64,000 nucleotides of DNA from Agathobacter sp. (GCA_022769125.1 JALEKN010000005.1:1-64000), one strand, 5' to 3'; shown: positions 53,579-63,261, counted from the stretch's first letter. Translations and numbers: made by a program. The notes: generated from the letters alone by a model not told the origin.

Positions 53579-55372
53579 TTACATACGATCCGGTGCCGAA
53601 AATCCCAAAAGATCAATACAGGTCTCAAGAATCCCCTTCGTCAGCATCAGAAGTGCAATGTATGACTGCTGTTTCTTCGGATCTTCCTCCGCAAGTATCT
53701 TTGTTCCGTGATAAAATGCATTAAGCGCATTGGAAAGCTCATAAATGTATGCACATACCTTATGCGGTGCAGTCTCTTCAAATGCGTTCTCAATCGCTGC
53801 ATTGAATTTGGAAAGCGAAAGCATCAGGTTCTTCTCGCTCTCGGAACCACTTGCCAGGATCGCAGTTCCTGGCGTTGGAAGTGAGTTCCCTCTTGCCTCA
53901 TATTTTGCGAGGATAGATTTGATACGGACGATCGTGTAAAGAATATATGGGCCGGTATTTCCCTCAAAAGAAGTAAACCGATCAATATCAAAAATATAAT
54001 CCTTGCTTGCCTGATTGGAAAGGTCTCCGTACTTTACAGCTGACAATGCAATGATCTTCGCAGTTGCCTCTGCTTCTTTTTCATCCATGCGCAGATCGTC
54101 TTTTTCTTTCTGGTTCTCCTTGATCTTGCGCAGCATCTCCTCGTTGATCTCATCCAAGAGGTACTCCAGACGCATAACGCCGCCCTGACGTGTCTTAAAC
54201 GGCTTGCCGTCCTTTCCGTTCATGGTTCCGAATCCGATGTGCTTTAACTCTACATCTTCACGCACAATCCCGGTCTTTTTCGCGCAGCGGAATACCTGTG
54301 TAAAGTAAAGCTCCTGACGCTTATCGGTCAGATAGATCATCATATCCGGGTTGTAGTCCTGCACGCGCCATACCATCGTTGCAAGGTCTGTCGTGTTATA
54401 GAGTGATGCCCCATCGGATTTTAAGATCATGCACGGCGGGATCTCCTTGGTGTCGGTATCTTCCTTTACATCGACAACCAATGCGCCATCACTAATATAC
54501 GCAAATCCGTCATCCTTCATCTTCTGTACCATTGCCGGGATATAAGGCTGCGCATCAGACTCGCCTTTCCACAATTCAAAGGATACATTCAGGTTCTCAT
54601 AATTTCGCTTAAGGTCCGTAACGGAAACATTTAAAATATGATCAAGAAGGGCCTTGTAGCCTCTTCTTCCGTGTTGCAATTCATACGTTGCCTGCATGGC
54701 AGCTTCCTTAAAAGCTGCATCTTCCTTGGACTTACCACTCGCAGTCGGGTAGATTTCCTCCAGCTCTGAGATTGTAAACGGAGCCTCTGCCGGGTATTCC
54801 CCTTCATAGTCAGGATCAAAATATACAAGTTCCGGCTTTCTCTCCTTAAGCTCCGTGATGATCAGTCCCATCTGAAGCCCCCAGTCTCCGATATGGACAT
54901 CACCGATGACATTGTGCCCCATATATTTTCCGAGGCGCTTCACACTCTCTCCAATAACTGCTGAGCGGAGATGTCCAACATGAAGCGGCTTTGCAACATT
55001 CGGTCCACCGTAGTCAATGATAATTGTCTTTGGATTGGCCACTTTATCACATCCAAAACGACCTTCTTCCTTTTGCATGTCATTTAAGTAGCCCGCAAGA
55101 TATTCCGGACTTAATTTCAGATTCAGGAATCCCGGCTTTACGGATTCCACCATAGAAAACATCGCATTATCGGACAGACGCGCTGCGATCTTGTCTGAAA
55201 TCATAAACGGAGCACATTTGTATTCCTTTGCCGCAGACATTGCACCATTGCACTGGTATTCACACAGATCCGGACGGTTTGATAATGTAACTCTTCCGTA
55301 TTTCTCGTCATAGCCTTCTTCCTTGAAAGCCTTTGTAACTTCTTCCGATATCAAATCGATGAGTTTTTTCAT
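53579..55372 (-). CDS. argS: Arginyl-tRNA synthetase
   Basis: 597 residues. Class I HIGH motif appears as PNVAKPLHVGHLRSAVIGE near residue 135; the N-terminal tRNA-binding domain and the C-terminal DALR anticodon domain (ASGSESEKNLMLSLSKFNAAI region) are complete. Start follows TTAGGAGG. Separate transcription unit, ending in a strong terminator before spoIIIA. Confidence 0.96.
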   Translation of the reverse strand: MKKLIDLISEEVTKAFKEEGYDEKYGRVTLSNRPDLCEYQCNGAMSAAKEYKCAPFMISDKIAARLSDNAMFSMVESVKPGFLNLKLSPEYLAGYLNDMQKEEGRFGCDKVANPKTIIIDYGGPNVAKPLHVGHLRSAVIGESVKRLGKYMGHNVIGDVHIGDWGLQMGLIITELKERKPELVYFDPDYEGEYPAEAPFTISELEEIYPTASGKSKEDAAFKEAAMQATYELQHGRRGYKALLDHILNVSVTDLKRNYENLNVSFELWKGESDAQPYIPAMVQKMKDDGFAYISDGALVVDVKEDTDTKEIPPCMILKSDGASLYNTTDLATMVWRVQDYNPDMMIYLTDKRQELYFTQVFRCAKKTGIVREDVELKHIGFGTMNGKDGKPFKTRQGGVMRLEYLLDEINEEMLRKIKENQKEKDDLRMDEKEAEATAKIIALSAVKYGDLSNQASKDYIFDIDRFTSFEGNTGPYILYTIVRIKSILAKYEARGNSLPTPGTAILASGSESEKNLMLSLSKFNAAIENAFEETAPHKVCAYIYELSNALNAFYHGTKILAEEDPKKQQSYIALLMLTKGILETCIDLLGFSAPDRM

Positions 55373-55441
55373 AGTTTCCTCCTAATCACTTTGTGAGCTG
55401 CTCTTCTGTCCGGCAGCATCTGCACTGCCTTTAGAAACCGC

Positions 55442-55966
55442 TTATGCCCACTCTTTAAAAATTACATTGCGATACTTGCTTAACACCGCAAGCAACAAAG
55501 AACCGAGGATGCATACAGAGATAACCTCTCCGAGTCCTACGGTTACAATATTAAATACCCAGGTAATGTTTACGCCCTTCCAGATAACATCCGGAATATG
55601 GTAAGCAAAGATAAGCACCGGTGGGATGATCGCCGCATTCGCGATTACCGGTGGAAGCGTACACAAGAACTTGTGTCTGCGGAGCAGATAGGTAAACACA
55701 GCTCCAAGTAACGTTGCAAGGCTTCCGAACACAATGTCCCATATGGTAGCTCCCGTAACCAGATTCGCAAGCAGGCAGCCGATCCATAGTCCCGGAACAG
55801 CCGCCGGGGTAAAGTATGGCAGGATGCACAGTGCCTCCGAAATACGAACCTGAATGGTTCCGCTTGCAAGGTCAAAGGCTGCGATAAAAACGGTAAGCAC
55901 CACATAGATTGCCGCAATGACCGCCGCCTGGGTAATAAAAAGTACCTTTTTGTTTCTCATATTCAT
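55442..55966 (-). CDS. queT: QueT, queuosine-precursor ECF transporter S component
   Basis: 174 residues, about five or six membrane helices (AAVIAAIYVVLTVFIAAF, AAVPGLWIGCLLANLVTG, VGLGEVISVCILGSLLLAV). QVRISEALCILPYFTPAAVPGLWIGC is the QueT signature. It would import preQ0/preQ1 or queuine with a shared ECF energising module. A preQ1-type riboswitch lies directly upstream, and queH is in the same window. Confidence 0.93.
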   Translation of the reverse strand: MNMRNKKVLFITQAAVIAAIYVVLTVFIAAFDLASGTIQVRISEALCILPYFTPAAVPGLWIGCLLANLVTGATIWDIVFGSLATLLGAVFTYLLRRHKFLCTLPPVIANAAIIPPVLIFAYHIPDVIWKGVNITWVFNIVTVGLGEVISVCILGSLLLAVLSKYRNVIFKEWA

Positions 55967-55970
55967 TTTT

Positions 55971-56014
55971 CTCCTTTAGTTTTGTTTTTCGTCAGGAAGG
56001 TCTCGAACTGACGT
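55971..56014 (-). promoter_or_regulatory. preQ1-I-type riboswitch of queT
   Basis: On the minus strand: stem CGTCAG/CTGACG, a loop reading TTCGAGACCTTC, then an A-rich tail ending ACTAAAGGAG. Loop CCTT can pair with the tail AAGG, so ligand binding would hide the ribosome-binding site 4 nt before the ATG. Layout and A-rich tail follow the preQ1 class I aptamer. Confidence 0.7.
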
Positions 56015-56192
56015 AAATATATTCGCAAAAGCAGACACTTTCACGATTTTGCTAGTATATCAAAGATACTAATAAAAATCAAGATTGCTGCTCTAAACCG
56101 AGGAAACAATATTCATAATTGCGTCCTCATTCTGTCTGAATAAAACGAACAGAACTGGAAATCCTTTCATTATCACATATTTGGAGGATGCC

Positions 56193-56969
56193 ATGTCAAC
56201 CTATAAAGTCGAGATCTGCGGTGTCAATACTGCAAAATTGCCAATCTTAAAGGAATCAGAAAAAGAGGAATTATTCAAGCAGATAAAAGCAGGGGATGAA
56301 GCTGCAAGAGAAACATACATCAAAGGGAATCTGCGTCTTGTCCTTTCTGTCATCAAGCGCTTCTCCGGTCACAATGAAAATGTAGATGATCTTTTTCAGA
56401 TTGGCGTGATTGGTCTGATCAAGTCAATTGACAATTTTGATCCGAACCTCGGTGTCAAATTCTCAACATACGCCGTTCCTATGATCATCGGGGAGGTTCG
56501 CCGTTATCTCCGCGACAACAGTTCCTACCGCATTCCACGCTCACTCCGTGACACCGCCTACAAGGCAATCCATACCCGTGAACTGCTCTCCCGCACGATG
56601 CTCAGTGAACCGACACTCGATGATATTTCACGCGAAAGCGGTCTTTCCAAGGAAGATATCGTGTATGCCCTTGATGCCATCCAGACACCGTTGTCACTGT
56701 TTGACCCTGTCTATACAGATGGTGGAGACACCCTCTATGTCATGGATCAGATTTCCGACAAAAAGAGTAAGGAGGAAAAGTGGGTGGAGGATATCGCATT
56801 GTCCGAAGCGCTAAAGCGGCTGAATGAACGTGATGAGCAAATCATCAAACTCCGCTTTTTCGAGGGGAAGACGCAGATCGAAGTAGCAGAAGAAATCCAT
56901 ATTTCACAGGCACAGGTCTCTCGATTGGAGAAAAACGCGCTAAAAAGCATGCGCGGATATCTAAAGTAA
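56193..56969 (+). CDS. sigG: RNA polymerase sporulation sigma factor SigG
   Basis: 258 residues; drives late forespore genes. Region 2 (NVDDLFQIGVIGLIKSIDNFD, KFSTYAVPMIIGEVRRYLRDN) and region 4 (KTQIEVAEEIHISQAQVSRLEKNAL) are complete; the N-terminal MSTYKVEICGVNTAKLP is characteristic of SigG. The ATG at 56193 has GGAGG 5 nt upstream. Usually sigG follows sigE; here sigE is 6 kb away in opposite orientation. Confidence 0.96.
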   Translation: MSTYKVEICGVNTAKLPILKESEKEELFKQIKAGDEAARETYIKGNLRLVLSVIKRFSGHNENVDDLFQIGVIGLIKSIDNFDPNLGVKFSTYAVPMIIGEVRRYLRDNSSYRIPRSLRDTAYKAIHTRELLSRTMLSEPTLDDISRESGLSKEDIVYALDAIQTPLSLFDPVYTDGGDTLYVMDQISDKKSKEEKWVEDIALSEALKRLNERDEQIIKLRFFEGKTQIEVAEEIHISQAQVSRLEKNALKSMRGYLK

Positions 56970-56970
56970 A

Positions 56971-56996
56971 AAAGAGGACCCAAAGGCCCTCTTTTT
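56971..56996. terminator. Bidirectional terminator between sigG and the chemotaxis receptor
   Basis: Stem AAAGAGGACC/GGCCCTCTTT with a 4-nt loop and T-runs on both strands, between convergent genes. Confidence 0.8.
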
Positions 56997-57004
56997 AGTA
57001 GTTA

Positions 57005-58686
57005 TCAATATTTAAAGAACTTCATCGCCTCTTCAAGCATTTGAGCCTGCCCCTGCACCTCGGTTGCCTGCTGGGCAACAATATTGATCGTTGCTGTCAG
57101 TTCCTCAATAGAAGCAGTCGTCTCCTGTGTGCTTGCCGCATTTTGCTGTGAAATAGCACTTAAGCTTGAAATAATATCAATTACGCTGGTTCTGGAAGCA
57201 TCACAATCCTTCGCCTGTCCATCTACCATATTGCTCTGATTTCTTGTATTCTGAATACCCTCACTCACATTTGCAAATTCAGTCTGCGTACTCTTTAAGT
57301 TCTCCTGCTGTTCCTGCAAATGTTTCTTTACTTCATCCATCTTTTCGATGGAGCGCTTGGAATCCGCAACAAGTGTGGCAAGAATATCTTCAATCTGTTT
57401 TGCCGAATTATTGGACTGATCAGCAAGCGAAGAAATCTCATTTGCTACAACTGCAAATCCTCTTCCTGCGTCTCCGGCTCTTGCAGCCTCGATGGAAGCG
57501 TTCAGTGCCAAAAGATTCGTCTGGCTTGCGATCTCCGTAATCAGATTAACTGCTGTTGCGATCTTAGCAACTGATTGGTCGGTTGCATCTACATTCTGGG
57601 CAACCACATCGATTGCCTCCGTTGTTCTCGCATTGGATTCATCAAGTGCTGCAACGATATCCATCGCTTTCCTTCCTGCTGTATCCATATTGCTTGCGAC
57701 ATTATCAAGATCACCGATTCCACCAACGATTCCCTCAATCTTTTCCCCCATATCTGTAACCTTCTCAGTCGCATTTTCAATATCAGATGCCATAGAGACA
57801 GCACCTTTTGACATTTCCTCCACTACATGTGAAATATCTTCTGCATTCATGGATGTCCGGTTTGCAATAGACTGAAGCGAGGTTCCACTCTCCAGAAGTT
57901 CTCCCGATGCTTTCTGGACTGTCTCTGCAATATTCTGCAACGCTGTGGAAAGCTTAAGCCTTGACTGAATGATAGAGTCAATCTCCCTGATTGATGATTT
58001 TGCAGTCTTCCATGCCTTAATTCACCATCTGCAAGGAGCTTAAGGTTCTTATCGATAATGAAAAGAGGCTCTTTGATCTTACGTGCTACAATAACAATTA
58101 CTACAGCACACAAAATCAGCAAAACAGCGGTACCGATAACAATGCTGCGCAGGGAATCTGATATTTCCTGCTCAACGACTGCGGTTTCCTTTCCCGCAAA
58201 CGCCATTCCAAGCACATTGCCGGATTCGTCCATCAACGGATCATATACAACGTAATATGTGTTGCCATTAATAACAACATTATCCGCAGTATATATGTTG
58301 CCTGCGGAAACCTTCGCCCATATATCCGGATTTGCTGTCGTTCCTTCACTTCTTCCCGTAGGGTTGCTGGAATCCGGGATTGAAGACATGTACCGCACAT
58401 CCCCGATAAAGACGGTAAGCTGAATTCCCTTATCGAGAAAACTATCCACATAATCATGTTCATAGGTCGGCATATGATCTTCGTTATTTCGTATATCCCA
58501 TTCATAATATTGATTCAAAGCATCCGCTGAAACCTTTAGCTCACTATATACTGCATCCTGTAAAGAACTTCTCAAAGATGAAACACCGACAAATGCTATC
58601 GCAAGTGCTGTAATAATTGTCGGAATCATACCAACTGACAGCAATGTCCATAACATTGATATCTTTCTTTTCTTCTTTTGTTCCAT
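57005..58686 (-). pseudogene. Methyl-accepting chemotaxis protein, single frameshift
   Basis: An intact gene would encode about 560 residues. The first part carries a membrane helix (MLWTLLSVGMIPTIITALAI), a periplasm-like sensor domain (about 35-190) and a second helix (SIVIGTAVLLILCAVVIVIV). The second part has the signalling domain, with [27 protein letters not shown]. They are in different frames; the gene length leaves one base short, and restoring one A at about 58016-58021 (GAATTA then AAGGCATGG) joins them. The break is just after the second membrane helix, in the HAMP region, and separates the sensor from the signaller. A start at 57940 for the second part would be internal. ATG at 58686 is preceded by AAAGGCGG. 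Confidence 0.85.
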
Positions 58687-58800
58687 TTTTATAATCCGCC
58701 TTTCTGCGAAAGGCTCCAATGCGCCATGAAACGTCTTGTCAAACTTTCGCTTTTCTAATCTATCTTCCTTCTGATATTATTCATCTATAAGACTGACACA

Positions 58801-58990
58801 CTACAGAACACGTGGAGGTGAGTGGCGGGGCTGTATAACGATGACCTCGCATTTTTATATGTTGTCGGTCATCCGTTAAGGCATCAATGAATGGCGCATA
58901 ACGTAGCCCGTAAACTTATCTCTTCCAAAGTCGACTCGATTTTGCCGGATGACCAGTCACTGTCAGTTTTATAACTATAAATCTTCTGGA
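58801..58990 (+). ncRNA. Candidate bridge RNA region of the IS110 element
   Basis: Upstream non-coding sequence with stems: GCGGGG/CCTCGC (near 58825-58853) and a 9-bp perfect pair GGTCATCCG (58867-58875) with CGGATGACC (58946-58954) around a 70-nt insert. IS110 elements are now known to use a bridge RNA from the left non-coding end; location and folding agree, but no recognition loops were matched. Confidence 0.35.
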
Positions 58991-59000
58991 GGTATTTTTA

Positions 59001-60260
59001 TTGTCATTTAAAATTCTCAAAAATAACTGTTGTGGACTTGATATCCACAAAACATGGATCTATGCCTGTATCGGCATAACAGATTCCTTTAAGCGTACGG
59101 AGTATAAAGAAGCTCGCTTCTCTTCCTTTTCAAAAGGTCTACAGGAGCTGTGTGACTGGCTTTCTAAATATAACTGTACGGATGTTTGCATGGAATCTAC
59201 CGGCAAGTACTGGATCCCTGTTTTTAATGTTCTGGAGAAGAATAACATCTGGGTTACTCTTTCCCATCCCAAATATACCAAGCCTCAAAAAGGCAACAAG
59301 ACCGATCGCAAAGATGCCAAGTGAATCTGTGATTTATACATGTGTGGAATGGTTAAACCTTCCTTTATCCCTCCTGCAGATATCCGCGAATTAAGAGATT
59401 TAGTAAGATACCGTTTCAAACTCACTTGTATGATTACTGGTGAGAAGAATCGTGCTCATAACTGTCTTACTGTTTCTAACTTAAAACTAGACGATGTCTT
59501 TTCAGATATATTTGGTAAATCTTCCCGTTCTATTACAGAACAGATTTTACAACACCCTGGGGAAACATTTGATGTATCACCTTTTGTGGATAGCAGATGT
59601 AAAGCTCCTATTGAAGAAATACAGGCTGCTGTTGATGGTGCCATATCCAAAGAACAGGCTGTAAAGCTTAGACAATGTTTAAATCACATCGATGAATTAG
59701 AAATGCACAAATCAGAAATAGAACGGGAAATCTTTCGTCTCAGTGATAAGTATGAAAGCGTTCTCAACCTTATACGAACCGTACCTGGATTCGATAAGAC
59801 CCCAATGACTGCTATTCAGGTGCTTTCTGAAATCGGAGGTGATATGTCTGTCTTCCCCACAGCTAAAAACCTCGTATCATGGGCTGGATGTTGTCCTCGT
59901 AATGATCAGAGCAATCATAAAATCAAATCCACTAGGATTTCCCGTGCTGGTTCCTATTTTAAACCAGTTTTTGTGCAAGTTGCAAATGCTTTAATCAAAT
60001 CTAAGAAACATCCTGAAATTACAACCCGTTATCGACGTATCAAAGCACGCCGTGGTCATAAGAAAGCTATTATTGCCATCTGTCGTATGATCCTGACCGC
60101 TATCTGGCACATACTTACAGATCTGAAGCCATATACTTCTGATGGTTTTCTTGAAGCTCGTTCTGTGAATAAAGAAAAAGTTTTAACTACTTCACAGGCA
60201 CTTAATCTGCTTAAACAACGAGGCTACATTATTAAAGATGATGTTGTTTCTGTTACCTGA
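59001..60260 (+). pseudogene. IS110-family transposase with in-frame TGA
   Basis: One frame of 420 codons interrupted by TGA at 59322-59324. The DEDD catalytic residues are spread over both sides: CGLDIHKTW, MESTGKYWIPV and KTDRKDAK then, after the stop, the C-terminal domain with TVPGFDKTPMTAIQVLSEIG and WAGCCPRNDQS. The family usually has Trp directly after KDAK, so TGG to TGA is the simple explanation. Starts with TTG after CTGGAGG. The gene is probably dead unless TGA is read through; no selenocysteine role is expected at this site. Confidence 0.88.
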
Positions 60261-60468
60261 TTAGGTGTTGCGTATATATTCAATTTTTATAACCGGCTGT
60301 TTAGGCGGTTTATTTGCTATGCCCTTTATTTCTTGGTTGTCTTCTACTTATTTGTTTCAAACTTGTTTCCCCCTCATTGAACAATATAATAAGATGTATA
60401 TATTTTAGCATTGTCCAAAATATTGCGCAAGTTGCACACTTGGAAAATAGCAGCCAATCGACAATTTT

Positions 60469-61789
60469 TTAATAGTTGTACCGCTTTTTGTACACAAGCA
60501 TAAATATGAGTGAAATAACAACACCGATTGCCTCACTGACTACCATTGTGTACCACACACCATCCAATTCAAAGAATATCGGAAGCACGATGATGCATAC
60601 AATCGGAAGCACAAGCGCACGGATAAAAGAAATCGCCGCGGATACCACTCCGTTGTTTAATGCAGTAAACAACGAAGATGCATACATGCTGAACCACATG
60701 ACAAGGAATGAGATTGAGCAGATCTGAAATGCCCGCGTCGTCACAACAAGAAGCTCGGCATCATATCCGACAAAGATCGATGCGATCGGTTTTGCAAAAC
60801 GAATTGCGATCGTTGTCAGCACGATTGCAGCACAGCTTAAGAGGATCATGCTGCGCTTCCGCACGTTTTTCATCTCCGCATGATTCTATGCCCCGTAATG
60901 ATACCCCATGATCGGGGAGCTTCCAGTTGAATAACCAATATATACACCTATGAAGATAAACGCCGCGTACATGACCACTCCATATGCTGCAACACCGTCC
61001 TCACCTGCATAGTGCATAAGCTGCCTGTTATAGAGAATTCCGGTGATTGACGCTGAAACGCTCGTCATCATCTCCGATGCCCCGTTTACACAGGCCTTCA
61101 GCATTGGCGTAATCTCCAGACGGGTCTTCGTAAAGCGAAGCTGAGATGTATTTCTCTTGCTTATAAACCATACAAGCGGAACCACCGCACCAACGGTCTG
61201 GCTGAGTCCCGTTGCAAGCGCTGCTCCTAAAATTCCCATCTCAAATACCGCCATAAACAGGAAATCCAGCACCATGTTCGTACATCCGGCAAGCACCGTA
61301 ACGATCAGTCCGAGTCTTGGCTTCTCCGCCACGATCAGGTAGCTTTGGAATCCGTATTGCGGCAAAAATGCCGTGTTGAATATAAGACAGGTCGCACCAT
61401 AGATCATGCACTCCCCCATCAGGTTTTCATTTGCGCCAAATACCAATGCCATCGGGTGCAAAAATATGATACCGATCACAGAGAAAAAGACACCCGCACC
61501 GATCATAAGCGATACCATCATTGTAAAATATCTTCTCGCCCTCACCAAGCGTCACGGCAACAAGTGCGCTGCCTCCCACTCCGAACATCGCTCCGACTCC
61601 GCCTAAGATCTGAAGATACGGATAGATCAGGTTGACCGACGCAAATGCCGTTTTTCCTACATAATTCGATACAAAAAAGCCGTCCACCACGCCATAGATG
61701 GATGTAAAGATCATCATCGCGATCGATGGCAATGTAAACCGCAACAGCCGACGGTAGGTAAAGTGGTCGGAAAGTTGAATCTTATTCAT
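60469..61789 (-). pseudogene. MATE-family efflux transporter, frameshift plus nonsense
   Basis: Three pieces form one normal transporter of about 440 residues. The N-terminal piece (RLLRFTLPSIAMMIFTSIYG, VDGFFVSNYVGKTAFASVNL) runs to about 61545, where the frame changes (LGEGE then ARRYFTMMVSLMIG). The middle piece ends at a TAG at 60886-60888 after SPIMGYHYGA, and the third piece continues in the same frame (NHAEMKNVRKRSMILL). MATE proteins normally have Gln after YNYGA, so CAG to TAG is likely. The MarR regulator upstream probably controls it. Confidence 0.88.
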
Positions 61790-61835
61790 AAATAAATACC
61801 TCTTTCTAAAAATTTGCTTTATATATTCCCTGATC

Positions 61836-62267
61836 TTAATGTAATTCCATTTTCAGATATCCGGTAATCCGCGATGTCAGCTCCAAATATGTACTCCTCT
61901 CTTCTTCCGTCAATTTGCCATAAGCCCGGGCTTCTGCCGCTTTAAGAAGATCCGTTGTTCCTGCCACAAGTGCCTGTCCTTTCTTCGTCAGAAGAACCCT
62001 CTTTTCATTGCGCGTTCCGGGTATTGCCTCTAAATATACACATTCCTTTTGTACGAGCTGATTGATTGCGGTGTTGATTGTCTGCTTTGCACAGCAGCAT
62101 TCACGGCAAAGCGCCTGCTGTGTATAACTTGCACCCCCATCCGATACCAGATAAATGATCCACATTGCCGAATCCGATAGTCCGTATCGCACCGCTGCAC
62201 TGTGATAGACCGCCTCCTGCTCCTTGCGCTGCTGTTCGATCTGGTCAATAAAATCTCTGACTTCCAT
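61836..62267 (-). CDS. MarR-family transcriptional regulator
   Basis: 143 residues. The winged-helix core reads YTQQALCRECCCAKQTINTAINQLVQKECV, with wing GTRNEKRVLLTKKG. Several cysteines in the recognition region (CRECCCAK) might allow redox or metal sensing. It lies upstream of the broken MATE gene and has a promoter with two identical palindromes, so it probably represses itself and the transporter. Start follows ATGAGGG. Confidence 0.88.
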   Translation of the reverse strand: MEVRDFIDQIEQQRKEQEAVYHSAAVRYGLSDSAMWIIYLVSDGGASYTQQALCRECCCAKQTINTAINQLVQKECVYLEAIPGTRNEKRVLLTKKGQALVAGTTDLLKAAEARAYGKLTEEERSTYLELTSRITGYLKMELH

Positions 62268-62320
62268 AGTTTTTCCCTCATGCTATCTATATATCCATAT
62301 TCGTTTCCTAAACGTAAAAC

Positions 62321-62343
62321 AAAGAGGCACATAATGCCTCTTT
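62321..62343 (-). other. Hairpin in the marR leader
   Basis: Perfect 9-bp stem AAAGAGGCA/TGCCTCTTT with a 5-nt loop lying between the marR promoter and start codon, followed by GTTTTACG on the minus strand. It may be a weak attenuator. Confidence 0.45.
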
Positions 62344-62359
62344 GCGTATTCACGCGAGA

Positions 62360-62411
62360 GTCCGAACTCGGACACTCGCCGTAGTATAGTCCGAACTCGG
62401 ACACTTGTCAA
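62360..62411 (-). promoter_or_regulatory. marR promoter with two identical palindromic operators
   Basis: On the minus strand TTGACA (62406-62411), 17-bp spacer, TATACT (62383-62388). GTCCGAACTCGGACAC occurs at 62360-62375 and 62389-62404; within it GTCCGA-AC-TCGGAC is an inverted repeat. One copy fills the spacer and the other lies just downstream of the -10. Confidence 0.85.
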
Positions 62412-62436
62412 GCAGGAGTTTTCACTTTCCTTTTTC

Positions 62437-63261
62437 TCACAATTCTATCGCTTTATGCTGCTCGTTCAAAATACAGTCCTTCCAGCGATCGAGTGCCTGA
62501 TTGAGCAGATTCATATCCATATATTCTTCAAGCACCAGCTCTTTTTTCTGTGCCAGCGCCGACAAGTATTGCCCTTGAATGATTTCAAACAGGTGTGTCA
62601 GGTCTTTTTCCTGCGTCAGCTTCAACACAGCAATATTATCGAGCAGAATTGCGCGGAATACCGTCTCCTTGCTTTCCTGCTGAAAACGAACATCCATAGC
62701 GTGTTTGCAGATGTGATTTACCCTTTCTTTCATATTTGCTAATGCGTCAAGTGTCTCCTCGTAGCGCACTCCAAGGAAAACTTCCTTTTTCTCACACGGC
62801 ACCACTTTTGCAATAGGAATTATTTCCCGATCCATCAAGTTCAAAAATTCCGCCTCTGTCCACCGGAAGGAATCCGGTTCAGCAGAATCTTTTCTCCTAT
62901 TATTCAAAAACACAAGTGTGCCATTCTGCGCTCCCACATAAATGATCGCGTGGCGTGACGCAGCCGGGTTCACCTTTACGCCGATCATGCACGGTTCATT
63001 CTCTTTTAGAAAGCTAATCACCTGTTCTCTATTTAAAAGTGTCTCCTGCATTTCAAATCCAAGTGGGTTCAGATAAAGATCAAACCATTTCCTGGTCTGC
63101 AGCATCGGTCCTGCCTGATAACCGTCTTTCGTCTTTTCCATCATATATGGCAGATGCATACCGAGTGCGATCTGATCTGCCTCTGCATCAACCCCATACT
63201 GTTCCAGAAGATTTGCGACTCCCGCAAAACTGCATGAGTTTTGGAAGCTCATATACTTCAT
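62437..63261 (-). CDS. C39-like/BtrH-type papain-fold protein, function unknown
   Basis: 274 residues, no signal peptide. The N-terminal half has a papain-like order: Cys in SFQNSCSFAGVANLLEQYG, His in SRHAIIYVG and an Asn in VFLNNRR, similar to C39 peptidases and BtrH-like acyltransferases. The helical C-terminal half (about 150-274) has no motif that I recognise. The substrate is unknown; it could be an acyltransferase rather than a peptidase. Start at 63261 has GGAGGGC upstream. Confidence 0.55.
   Translation of the reverse strand: MKYMSFQNSCSFAGVANLLEQYGVDAEADQIALGMHLPYMMEKTKDGYQAGPMLQTRKWFDLYLNPLGFEMQETLLNREQVISFLKENEPCMIGVKVNPAASRHAIIYVGAQNGTLVFLNNRRKDSAEPDSFRWTEAEFLNLMDREIIPIAKVVPCEKKEVFLGVRYEETLDALANMKERVNHICKHAMDVRFQQESKETVFRAILLDNIAVLKLTQEKDLTHLFEIIQGQYLSALAQKKELVLEEYMDMNLLNQALDRWKDCILNEQHKAIEL

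Larger units (their letters stand above)
58780..60300 (+). mobile_element. IS110-family insertion sequence, ends not defined
   Basis: A transposase gene with about 200 bp of structured, non-coding sequence upstream and about 100 bp downstream, inserted between the chemotaxis receptor and the MATE gene. IS110 elements lack terminal inverted repeats, so the limits given are approximate and not from a target-site comparison. Confidence 0.7.

Noticed and set aside
57005-57940. Signalling half of the chemotaxis receptor as a soluble receptor gene
   Set aside because: No binding site at its first start codon, and one base restores continuity with the membrane half.
59322-59324. Selenocysteine at the TGA of the transposase
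   Set aside because: The position is a conserved Trp in the family, and no hairpin of SECIS type was evident after it.
60886-61548. Middle piece of the MATE locus as a separate transporter gene
   Set aside because: It lacks the first helices and starts at a GTG inside the N-terminal piece; it is part of a broken gene.
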